DNA of 64,000 nucleotides, taken from Arthrobacter gallicola. Lineage in GTDB: Bacteria; Actinomycetota; Actinomycetes; Actinomycetales; Micrococcaceae. The notes beneath the pieces were generated by a model. The model did not search any database and was not told where the DNA came from. It worked only from the letters and a program-made list of their open reading frames with translations. The stretch is taken from NCBI RefSeq assembly GCF_014836775.1, contig NZ_JACSQD010000003.1, forward strand, positions 226,014-290,013. Direction: 5' to 3'. Shown here piece after piece: positions 17,658 through 24,443 of this stretch. Each line of letters begins with the position of its first letter. The stretch's first letter is position 1. Both the position numbers and the translations under genes were made by a program.

Positions 17658-17663
17658 AGGCTA
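17658..17663 (-). promoter_or_regulatory. -10 element of the MgtE-like/DUF1003/mrp operon
   Basis: The minus strand reads TAGCCT, then seven bases, then the GTG start. An AAGAAGG sequence fills the gap and could also serve as a ribosome site if transcription begins further upstream. Confidence 0.45.
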
Positions 17664-17769
17664 CTTGGCAGCGGCAGGATCGGCGTATTGCGGCGCTGCC
17701 AACCGGGCAGACGTTCACTGCGAGCGATACATCGACCCACAACCGGCCCACGTGCGAAAGAATGGTGGA

Positions 17770-18702
17770 ATGTCGAACCTATTTGGTGGATCACCGCAGC
17801 GGGACCCGGGACGCAACCTGCCCCGCGGGGAACTCGTGGGCCGTTACACCGCGTACCTGGATGCACAGAAGGCGGTGGACTATCTTGCTGATTCCAAGTT
17901 CCCCGTCCAGCTCGTCTCCATCGTCGGCAACGAACTGAAGTCTGTGGAGCGGGTGACCGGCCGGCTCTCCTATCCCCGGGTAGCGTTGTCCAGTGCGGCC
18001 ACCGGCGCCTGGTTCGGCCTCTTTGTAGGGCTGGCCTTGATGCTGTTCGGCGGGGGAGACTCCTATATCTCGCTGATTCCGTCCATGGCGCTCGGCGCTG
18101 TGTTCTGGCTGCTGTTCGGAGTGCTGGCATATGCGTTCCAGCGTGGACGGCGGGATTTCACTTCCACCAGCCAGGTCATAGCGACCAGTTACGACGTCGT
18201 AGTGGCGCCTGAAGCGGCCAACGAAGCACGGCGTCTGCTGCAGCAGCTGCCCATGGTGGGGCAGAGCGGGCATCCCGCGTCTTCGGCGGGTCAGCCGCCG
18301 TACCAGCCGCCGCAGGATCAGCCGCCCCACCAGAACCCCCAGGGCCCTCAGCAGGGGCAGGCGCCGCAGCGCCCGTCCACGTGGGCGGATCCTTACGGCG
18401 CCCGCAGCGCGGGGAACCCCGGCGAAACAGTGTCCAGCGGGGCAGGTGCCCACGCTGCCGGAACTCAGGGGCAGCCCGCCGATCAGCAGCAGGCGGCTGC
18501 CGGGCAGGCACCGCCCCGGGGACAGTTCCCCGACCTGCCTGACGGCCGGCCACGGTACGGTGTCCGGCTTCCGGATGCTGTCCCCCCGGGCCAGAACGAC
18601 ACCGGAGCTGCTCCCGCCCCCGCTGTCCCGCAGGATGATGCTCAGCCACCCGCGGCCCCGTCGGATGGTGCGGAGCCGGACCAAAAGAACGAGAACCGCT
18701 GA
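17770..18702 (+). CDS. general stress protein 17M-like membrane protein with Gln/Pro-rich tail
   Basis: A 310-residue protein. Residues about 20-65 and 125-155 flank two membrane segments (about 73-97 and 99-118) and resemble the YflT/general stress 17M fold (a YTAYLDAQKAVDYLAD start). From about residue 165 the chain is low-complexity Gln/Pro/Gly, probably disordered and cytoplasmic. The ATG is at 17770; a GGTGGA lies just before it, a weak ribosome site. It is divergent from the MgtE-like operon, and the 52-bp repeat array begins about 100 bases after its stop. The physiological role is unknown. Confidence 0.75.
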   Translation: MSNLFGGSPQRDPGRNLPRGELVGRYTAYLDAQKAVDYLADSKFPVQLVSIVGNELKSVERVTGRLSYPRVALSSAATGAWFGLFVGLALMLFGGGDSYISLIPSMALGAVFWLLFGVLAYAFQRGRRDFTSTSQVIATSYDVVVAPEAANEARRLLQQLPMVGQSGHPASSAGQPPYQPPQDQPPHQNPQGPQQGQAPQRPSTWADPYGARSAGNPGETVSSGAGAHAAGTQGQPADQQQAAAGQAPPRGQFPDLPDGRPRYGVRLPDAVPPGQNDTGAAPAPAVPQDDAQPPAAPSDGAEPDQKNENR

Positions 18703-18802
18703 CCTTTCTGTTCTTGTGAACAGCTGGGGCAAGTGCCCGTGTGGGGGATCCCGGGTTGTGATGGCGGGCAGGTCCTAGCGTCGTCGGTGCAGACTTTTCG
18801 GC

Positions 18803-19609
18803 GGGATGTGCTCCGTTTTGGGACAAATCGACCGCGGCGGGACTTTCCTGCCGTGGCGCCGCGCAGGAAAGTCCCAAACTGGCGGGTATGTCCCTAACCG
18901 GAGGGTTTTCCTGGCGCGTGGTGTCCCGAACTGGCGGGTATGTCCCTAACCGGAGGGAATTCATGGGGCGTGGTGTCCCGAACTGGCGGGTATGTCCCTA
19001 ACCGGAGGGTTTTCCTGTGGCGTGCTGTCCCAAACTGGCGGGTATGTCCCTAACCGGAGGGAAATCCTGGCTTGCTGACTGGTTCCGCCGGGGCATGTGC
19101 GGATGTGCTCCGTTTGGGGACAAATCGGCCGCGGCGGGCCTTTCCTGCCGTGGCGCCGCGCAGGAAAGTCCCAAACTGGCGGGGAAGTCCCTAACCGGAG
19201 GGTTTTCCTGCGGCGTGGTGTCCCAAACTGGCGGGCAAGTCCCTAACCGGAGGGTTTTCCTGTGGCGTGGTGTCCCAAACTGGCGGGCATGTCCCTAACC
19301 GGAGGGAAATCCTGGCTTGCTGACCGGTTCCGCCGGGGCACGTGCGGATGTGCTCCGTTTGGGGACAAATCGACCGCGGCGGGACTTTCCTGCCGTGGCG
19401 CGGCGCAGGAAAGTCCCAAACTGGCGGGTATGTCCCTAACAGGAGGGAAATCCTGTGGCGTGGTGTCCCGAACTGGCGGGTATGTCCCTCATCGGAGGGT
19501 TTTCCTGTGGCGTGCTGTCCCAAACTGGCGGGTATGTCCCTAACCGGAGGGTTTTCCTGCGGGGTGGTGTCCCAAAGTGGCAGGGAAGTCCGCAGCGTGG
19601 GGGGGGGGG
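18803..19609. repeat. three-block array of eleven 52-bp repeats with 67-bp lead elements
   Basis: Non-coding DNA between convergent genes. A unit beginning GTCCCAAACTGGCGGGTATG recurs at 18871, 18923, 18975, 19027 / 19168, 19220, 19272 / 19413, 19465, 19517, 19569, always exactly 52 bases apart inside a block (4, 3 and 4 copies). About 35 bases of each unit are nearly constant and the last 17 vary; the final copy is decayed. Each block is led by a related element of 67-68 bases (18803, 19101, 19346) starting near GGATGTGCTCCG and ending in a hairpin. The period is not a multiple of three, so the open frames across it are not repeated protein. Confidence 0.9.
18839..18875. repeat. hairpin at the end of lead element 1
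   Basis: A perfect 12-bp inverted repeat, GGGACTTTCCTG (18839-18850) with CAGGAAAGTCCC (18864-18875), around a 13-base GC-rich loop. The right arm runs into the first 52-bp unit. Related hairpins end lead elements 2 (near 19138-19172) and 3 (near 19381-19417). Confidence 0.85.
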
Positions 19610-19680
19610 TGAACGGGCGGTGACCGGTTCACCGTCTGGGTGTTTGGGGGATTTGCTCAGTTATCTCCGCGCAGACACGC

Positions 19681-19992
19681 TCAGCTGGTGGTTCCGAACC
19701 GGCGAAACCAGGGTCGGCGTGGTTTGTCCTGGGTGAGGTGTGTACCCAGGACTTTCTCGCCGCGGCGGAACAAGAACGTCATGACGGCGCCTTCGCGCGA
19801 GGGGTCTGCCATCAGCTCATGTCCGGCAGCGGTGGCATCATCAGGGATGTTCCGGTAGGCCTGGGGGCAGTCGGTTTGGACCTGCAGGATCTCTCCGGGC
19901 ATGAGTCCGTGCAGCGCCTCCAAGGTGTGAATCACCGGGTAGGGGCATGATTCACCCCGTAGGTCCAGGGCGTAGTAATCCGGGGTGGTCAT
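19681..19992 (-). CDS. TusA-family sulfurtransferase
   Basis: A 103-residue cytoplasmic sulfur-carrier protein. The family motif C-P-x-P is seen as SCPYP near residue 14-17, where the Cys would carry a persulfide. The fold is the small alpha/beta SirA type. The ATG overlaps the stop of the YedE-like transporter by four bases, so the two are co-translated. This pairing usually means uptake of a sulfur compound such as thiosulfate, or of selenium, and handing of the sulfur to TusA. The C-terminal 25 residues, rich in Arg and Trp, are longer than in E. coli TusA. Confidence 0.85.
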   Translation of the reverse strand: MTTPDYYALDLRGESCPYPVIHTLEALHGLMPGEILQVQTDCPQAYRNIPDDATAAGHELMADPSREGAVMTFLFRRGEKVLGTHLTQDKPRRPWFRRFGTTS

Positions 19993-21224
19993 GGCACCAG
20001 CTCCGTTTCTGTGCTCGTGCGTACCCGCTCCTGCCGGCTTCGCCGCAGCGGCCGGACGGCCCCCGCCCAGATCCCGAGCAGCACGAGGGAGATGATCAGG
20101 GCCGGCCAGGGTCCCCACGCCTGGTAGAAGTTGAAGGACGGAGACGGGGCCACCAGCGTGGCATAAATGCCCCAGGTGTCCCAGCCGTAGGCCAGCACCG
20201 TGGCGCCGATGATATTGCCTACGAAGGCCACCACCGCGGCGGTCTGACCTTCCATCGCCCGGTACATCATGCCGGTTTCGCAGGCCCCGGCCATGATGAT
20301 GCCGAGTCCGAACAGCAGGCCGCCGATGACGGTGCCGATGCCGGCCGGCTTGGTGAGCGGGTCCATGCCGCCGATCTGCAAGACCAGCCATGTCGTGATC
20401 ACGGCCGCGGCCAAGCCCAGAATCAGTGCATCATTGAGCTTGGTCTTTCGCGTCACCCACAGATCGCGGAAGGCGGCTGTGAAGCAGATCTGCCCGCGCT
20501 GGATCAGGATCCCGAAAACCGCGCCGAACACGATCGCCACGGACAGCATGCCCCGGCCCGTGGCGGCATACGCCAATGCTGCGGCAACGAGGCCCAGGAT
20601 CACGATGGACGCAACCGAGCGGTGTGCTGCCTTCTTTTTTGGGTTCCCGGCTGCCGAACCCGGCGCGCCCAGGTACACCGGTACCGGGCGAGTGGGCCCG
20701 CGCCACCACCGCTGTTTGATGAGCTTCACGCCCGCCAGCGTGCCCAGTGCGGTTGCGGCGGTGAAGATCCAGGCGTGCAGGGAGAACTGCGGAATGCCCG
20801 TGAACATGGCGGCCAGATTGCATCCGTAGGCCAGGCGGGCACCGAAACCGGCAATGATGCCACCCGCCAGCGCCTGGGCGAACCGGCGTTTCTGTGGGGG
20901 AAGCCGCAGCCGGAAGTCTCCCGCATACAGGGCCGCGATCAACGAACCGGCCAGCATCGCAATCACGATCCACCCATCCGTACGGTCGATGGGTGCACCG
21001 TTCAGAGTGGTGACCTCTTGGTAGTACTGCCACGCATGCACGTCCGCCCCGAGCCCCTCGACGACGTGCCCGCCCAAGCGGGTGAACTCACCGGTGACCG
21101 CCCACACCGTGCCCGTGATGGCAAAATAGACCGCAGACAGGACGCCCAACAGGGCGAATACCGGGCCGGGAGCCAGCCCAACCCGGGTCCGGTACATGGT
21201 GTCGTAGGACTGAAACTGGCTCAC
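19989..21224 (-). CDS. YeeE/YedE-family sulfur (or selenium) transporter
   Basis: An integral membrane protein of 411 residues with about nine to ten helices, of the YeeE/YedE family that takes up thiosulfate or related sulfur or selenium species. The conserved Cys-containing motifs are visible: AYGCNLAAMFTG in the first half and GACETGMMYRAMEG in the second, as expected for the pseudo-symmetric pore. The GTG at 21224 is preferred over one at 21242 because TACCAT lies eight bases upstream of it. It is first in an operon with TusA. Which sulfur species it carries cannot be told from sequence. Confidence 0.85.
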   Translation of the reverse strand: MSQFQSYDTMYRTRVGLAPGPVFALLGVLSAVYFAITGTVWAVTGEFTRLGGHVVEGLGADVHAWQYYQEVTTLNGAPIDRTDGWIVIAMLAGSLIAALYAGDFRLRLPPQKRRFAQALAGGIIAGFGARLAYGCNLAAMFTGIPQFSLHAWIFTAATALGTLAGVKLIKQRWWRGPTRPVPVYLGAPGSAAGNPKKKAAHRSVASIVILGLVAAALAYAATGRGMLSVAIVFGAVFGILIQRGQICFTAAFRDLWVTRKTKLNDALILGLAAAVITTWLVLQIGGMDPLTKPAGIGTVIGGLLFGLGIIMAGACETGMMYRAMEGQTAAVVAFVGNIIGATVLAYGWDTWGIYATLVAPSPSFNFYQAWGPWPALIISLVLLGIWAGAVRPLRRSRQERVRTSTETELVP

Positions 21225-21232
21225 GCGTTCTG

Positions 21233-21238
21233 ATGGTA
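21233..21238 (-). promoter_or_regulatory. -10 element of the YedE/TusA operon
   Basis: The minus strand reads TACCAT eight bases before the chosen GTG. The upstream gap to the Xaa-Pro aminopeptidase contains a strong terminator, so this operon needs its own promoter. Confidence 0.4.
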
Positions 21239-21345
21239 GCACCGGGCACCCGGGGTCCCTCCTGCAGGACGCAGCCCTGAAGGGGCCCTTGCCAGCCCGG
21301 AAGATTTAGAACCCGTCGCCGCGGCAGCTCCAGGGGCGCCGACGG

Positions 21346-21381
21346 AAAACGCCCGGCGGGGAAATCCCCGCCGGGCGTTTT
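21346..21381 (-). terminator. rho-independent terminator of the Xaa-Pro aminopeptidase gene
   Basis: A perfect 16-bp stem (21346-21361 with 21366-21381) around a four-base loop, ending in TTTT on the minus strand, 24 bases after the stop codon. It insulates the YedE operon. Confidence 0.9.
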
Positions 21382-21404
21382 CTGGATCTAAAAGAGCTGG
21401 CCGG

Positions 21405-22997
21405 CTATGAGGCGTAGATGCCCGCCATCCAGTCCTCGACGTCGTCAGGGTTGCGGGGCAGCGCGTCGCTGAGGTTCACCGGTCCGTCGGCAGTGATCAG
21501 GACATCGTCCTCAATCCGCACGCCAATGCCCCGGTATTCCTCGGGAACCGTGAGGTCTTCCTTCTTGAAGTACAGGCCGGGCTCGATCGTGAAGACCATA
21601 CCTTCTTCGATCACGCCGTCCAGGTACAGCTCGCGGCGGGCCTGGGCACAGTCGTGAACATCCAGGCCGAGGTGGTGGCTGGTGCCGTGCGGCATCCAGC
21701 GGCGGTGCTGCTGGCCGTCCTCGGACAGTGCTTCCTCCAGCGGTACCGGGAGCAGGCCCCAGTCCTGAAGGCGTTCGGCGAGGACCCGCACTGCGGCAGC
21801 ATGGACATCGCGGAACTTGTTGCCGGGTTTGGCGGCGGCGAAACCCGCGTCCGCAGCATCCAGGACCGCCTGGTAAACGCGGCGCTGGACCTCGGTGAAC
21901 GTCCCGTTCACCGGGAGCGTGCGGGTGACGTCGGCAGTGTAGAGGCTCTCTGCCTCGACGCCGGCGTCAAGGAGCAGCAGGTCCCCGGCCTGCACAGCAC
22001 CGTTGTTGCGGATCCAGTGCAGCACGGTGGCGTTGTTGCCGGCGGCAGCAATGGTGTCATAGCCGAGCTCGTTGCCTTCTTCACGTGCCCGGGCAAAGAA
22101 CGCGCCTTCCACGACGCGTTCACCCCGCGGGTGGGAGATGGCACGCGGAAGCGCCTTGACGACGTCGGTGAAACCGTTGACGGTAGCGGCCACGGCCTCG
22201 CGCATCTGGGCGATTTCCCAGTCGTCCTTGATCAGGCGCAGCTCGGAGAGCGCCTCGCTGACCTCGTCGTCCAGCGCATCCAAAGCCGAGAGGTCGACGT
22301 TGTCCGGGTCCTGGGCAGTGTTATAGCGAACGGTGTCGACCAGTGCATCGATCATTTCGTCGACCTTGCGAAGGAGGCGGACCTGCACGCCGCCGAACTG
22401 CGGGTCGCCCACATTGGCGGTGATCGCAGTTTCAGCTTCTGACAGGTCGCGGGTCGGCAGGCCAACCAGGGCACTCACCTGAGCCAGGTTCAGCCGTGAA
22501 CCGATCCAGAACGCTCCGTACCGGGCGTTGGAGTAGAACTCTTCGCTGTCGGTTCCCGCCAGCGGACGGAAGTACAAGGTGGCGGTGTGGTGACCGCCGT
22601 CGTCGCCCGTTCCTTCTTCCACCGGCTCCAGGACCAGCACTGCATCGGGCTCATGGTCCAGGCCCAGTCCCGTGAGATGGGCAAAGCCGGAATGGGGCCG
22701 GAAACGGTAATCGGTGTCATTGGAGCGGACCTTCAGCGGGCCGGCCGGGATCACCAGACGCAGGCCCTTGAACCGCTCGGAGAGTGCCCGGCGCCGGGCT
22801 GCAGCATAGGGGGCTACCTCAGACTGTGCGGGCAGCTCGTCCGATTCAGCGGCCCAGCCGGAGGACATGAAGTCCTTGAACGCCTGTGACGTGGGGCGCT
22901 GAGAGCGGTTGTTCACCCGGTCATCAAGGGGCTGTCCTTCGGACAGCTCGTCGAGGCCGGCGTCGGCGGGGTCTGGGAAATTGGCTTCAGTACTCAC
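21405..22997 (-). CDS. Xaa-Pro aminopeptidase (M24B, aminopeptidase P)
   Basis: Removes N-terminal residues that precede proline, using two metal ions. The 530-residue chain has an N-terminal creatinase-like domain (about 55-235) and a C-terminal pita-bread domain (about 240-520). Metal ligands are visible: the Asp pair in LLLDAGVEAES and YTADVTRT, His in GTSHHLGLDVHD, Glu in FTIEPGLYF and Glu in GVRIEDDVLI. The GTG start is at 22997, with a long N-terminal leader peptide rich in Asp/Pro that is typical of actinobacterial members. It is a single-gene unit closed by a strong terminator. Confidence 0.93.
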   Translation of the reverse strand: MSTEANFPDPADAGLDELSEGQPLDDRVNNRSQRPTSQAFKDFMSSGWAAESDELPAQSEVAPYAAARRRALSERFKGLRLVIPAGPLKVRSNDTDYRFRPHSGFAHLTGLGLDHEPDAVLVLEPVEEGTGDDGGHHTATLYFRPLAGTDSEEFYSNARYGAFWIGSRLNLAQVSALVGLPTRDLSEAETAITANVGDPQFGGVQVRLLRKVDEMIDALVDTVRYNTAQDPDNVDLSALDALDDEVSEALSELRLIKDDWEIAQMREAVAATVNGFTDVVKALPRAISHPRGERVVEGAFFARAREEGNELGYDTIAAAGNNATVLHWIRNNGAVQAGDLLLLDAGVEAESLYTADVTRTLPVNGTFTEVQRRVYQAVLDAADAGFAAAKPGNKFRDVHAAAVRVLAERLQDWGLLPVPLEEALSEDGQQHRRWMPHGTSHHLGLDVHDCAQARRELYLDGVIEEGMVFTIEPGLYFKKEDLTVPEEYRGIGVRIEDDVLITADGPVNLSDALPRNPDDVEDWMAGIYAS

Positions 22998-23086
22998 CTG
23001 TCTATGCTCTCACCGCCTCAGAACTGGGCCAAACATTCCCGTGGAAAGCCGGGACGGTCCTGCAGGACCCGGTGCGGGTGAACGCG

Positions 23087-23092
23087 TAGATT
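23087..23092 (+). promoter_or_regulatory. -10 element of the PHP gene, leaderless type
   Basis: TAGATT ends six bases before the GTG start at 23099. The 100-base gap to the divergent aminopeptidase gene shows no other signal. Confidence 0.5.
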
Positions 23093-23098
23093 GGTGGG

Positions 23099-23947
23099 GT
23101 GAGAATCGACCTGCACACCCACTCCAACGTTTCAGACGGCACGGAACCACCCGGTGCTGTTATGGCGGCGGCCAGTGCGGCCGGCCTGGACGCAGTTGCG
23201 CTGACGGACCACGACTCCACGGCCGGCTGGGCAGAAGCGGCGGAAGCTGCACGTGGACTGGGGCTGGTGTTCATTCCGGGCATGGAGGTTTCCTGCCGGA
23301 CGGCAGACGGCATCAGCGTCCATCTGCTCTCCTACCTGCACGATCCGGCCCATCCCGGCCTGCTGGCGGAGATCGCCAAATCAAGATCAGCACGGCTGAC
23401 CCGGGCCGAGCGGATGGTGGAACGGCTGGCGGAGGATTATCCGATCAGCTGGCAGGACGTCCAGGAGCAGGTGGCCCCCGGGGCAACCATTGGCCGGCCG
23501 CACATTGCCGACGCATTGGTCGCCGCCGGAGTGGTTCCCACCCGGTCGGCCGCCTTTGCGGGCATCCTGACGGCGCGCTCGCGCTACTTCGTGGCGCACT
23601 ATGCCCCCGAACCGGCCCTGGCGGTGGAACTGATCCGCGCAGCCGGCGGAGTGCCGGTGTTTGCCCATCCCGAGGCGTCTTCACGGGGCAGGGTAGTGGG
23701 TGAAAAGACGTACCTCGAGATGATCGACGCCGGCCTGGCTGGACTCGAGATTGATCACCGGGACAATCCGGAGCCCGGACGGGAGTACCTGCGGAGTCTG
23801 GCACACAGGCATTCCCTGCTGATCACGGGGTCCAGCGACTATCACGGCACCGGCAAACCCAACCGGTTGGGAGAGAACACCACCGCCCCGGCCGCGTTGG
23901 AGAAGATCGCCGAGCTGGCCACGGGAACCGGTCTGGTCATGCCCTAG
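23099..23947 (+). CDS. PHP-domain phosphoesterase (TrpH/RNase AM-like)
   Basis: A 282-residue metal-dependent phosphoesterase. All PHP metal motifs are present: DLHTHSNVSDG (3-13), LTDHDST (about 35-41), the Glu in IPGMEVSC (about 60-67), a central His, FAHPEASSRG (about 190-199), and the C-terminal SSDYHG (about 248-253). Family members remove 3'-phosphate from nucleoside 3',5'-bisphosphates or trim RNA 5' ends. It stands alone, divergent from the Xaa-Pro aminopeptidase. The exact substrate is inferred from the family. Confidence 0.88.
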   Translation: MRIDLHTHSNVSDGTEPPGAVMAAASAAGLDAVALTDHDSTAGWAEAAEAARGLGLVFIPGMEVSCRTADGISVHLLSYLHDPAHPGLLAEIAKSRSARLTRAERMVERLAEDYPISWQDVQEQVAPGATIGRPHIADALVAAGVVPTRSAAFAGILTARSRYFVAHYAPEPALAVELIRAAGGVPVFAHPEASSRGRVVGEKTYLEMIDAGLAGLEIDHRDNPEPGREYLRSLAHRHSLLITGSSDYHGTGKPNRLGENTTAPAALEKIAELATGTGLVMP

Positions 23948-24128
23948 GACCGTGCGTGCAGCGCGCGTCCTGCCCGGGTTCCGGCCGGTGCCCAGGACTC
24001 CGCAGTGCCCACTTAGCGCATTCCTGTGATTTTGCCAAAAAATGCACCGGATCCTTCCGGGAAAGCGCATCTGCACACTTCGAAACAGAACTGTGACATT
24101 TCATTATTCATATCTGTGAATTGAAATA

Positions 24129-24137
24129 TGTTAGGTT
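24129..24137 (+). promoter_or_regulatory. extended -10 promoter of the symporter operon
   Basis: TG-T-TAGGTT at 24129-24137 is an extended -10 element in the only strongly AT-rich stretch of the region. Transcription from near 24144 would give a leader of about 300 bases. Confidence 0.45.
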
Positions 24138-24145
24138 GTAGAAAG

Positions 24146-24325
24146 TCCGCGGATGCCATGGGGTGGCATTCGTGGAATGGAGACCTGTGCCCTGAAGCCA
24201 CAGGGGCTCCTCGCGGCAGCGAACGGCTGCCGGTCGCGGTTTGAGTGAACTCACCGCTGTTTGGGCGGCGCCTGGAGTGCCGCTTCCCCGATGAGCAGGC
24301 GGCACCTTATGGGTTTATCTGCGGA
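24146..24325 (+). ncRNA. candidate structured 5' leader RNA (possible riboswitch)
   Basis: Outer arms TCCGC (24146-24150) and GCGGA (24321-24325) enclose a row of hairpins: 24151-24171 (8 bp), 24179-24210 (GGAG/CTCC around CCTGTG/CACAGG), 24214-24232 (7 bp), 24242-24253 (short), and 24277-24305 (GTGCCGC/GCGGCAC). The multi-branched form resembles an aptamer. I could not match it to a known riboswitch class by its motifs, so identity and ligand are unknown. Confidence 0.4.
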
Positions 24326-24364
24326 GAAATACTTTTCCGCGCACTGTGCCTGCCATCTTTCGTA

Positions 24365-24395
24365 GGGCCCGCCGGAATGCGGTTCGTGGCCTTTT
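24365..24395 (+). terminator. candidate attenuator hairpin before the symporter
   Basis: A GGCC.CCGC / GCGG.GGCC hairpin followed at once by TTTT, about 50 bases before the ribosome site. With the structured leader upstream, it could switch transcription off; the stem is imperfect. Confidence 0.35.
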
Positions 24396-24443
24396 CGCAT
24401 GGATGACCCGCGGCGCCTGACTGGCCGTGGAGGAGAGGAAAAT

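Larger units (their letters stand above)
23948..24443. other. 496-base intergenic region upstream of the symporter
   Basis: The first 130 bases are ordinary; then an AT-rich promoter zone (24085-24145) is followed by a long GC-rich leader with many hairpins, annotated separately. CTGTGA occurs three times (24024, 24091, 24114), the last two 23 bases apart just upstream of the promoter, and might be activator sites. No reading frame here looks like a gene. Confidence 0.6.

Noticed and set aside
18803..19609. CRISPR array
   Set aside because: The unit repeats directly at 52 bases with no unique spacers, and there are no cas genes nearby.
17641..19736. Open frames on both strands across the repeat region
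   Set aside because: The 52-base period shifts the frame each time, so the translated repeats appear in different frames. Codon patterns are unlike real genes.
19681..20391. Longer 236-codon frame containing the TusA-like protein
   Set aside because: The added N-terminal part is a shifted reading of the YedE gene. The TusA start at 19992 overlaps the YedE stop by four bases.
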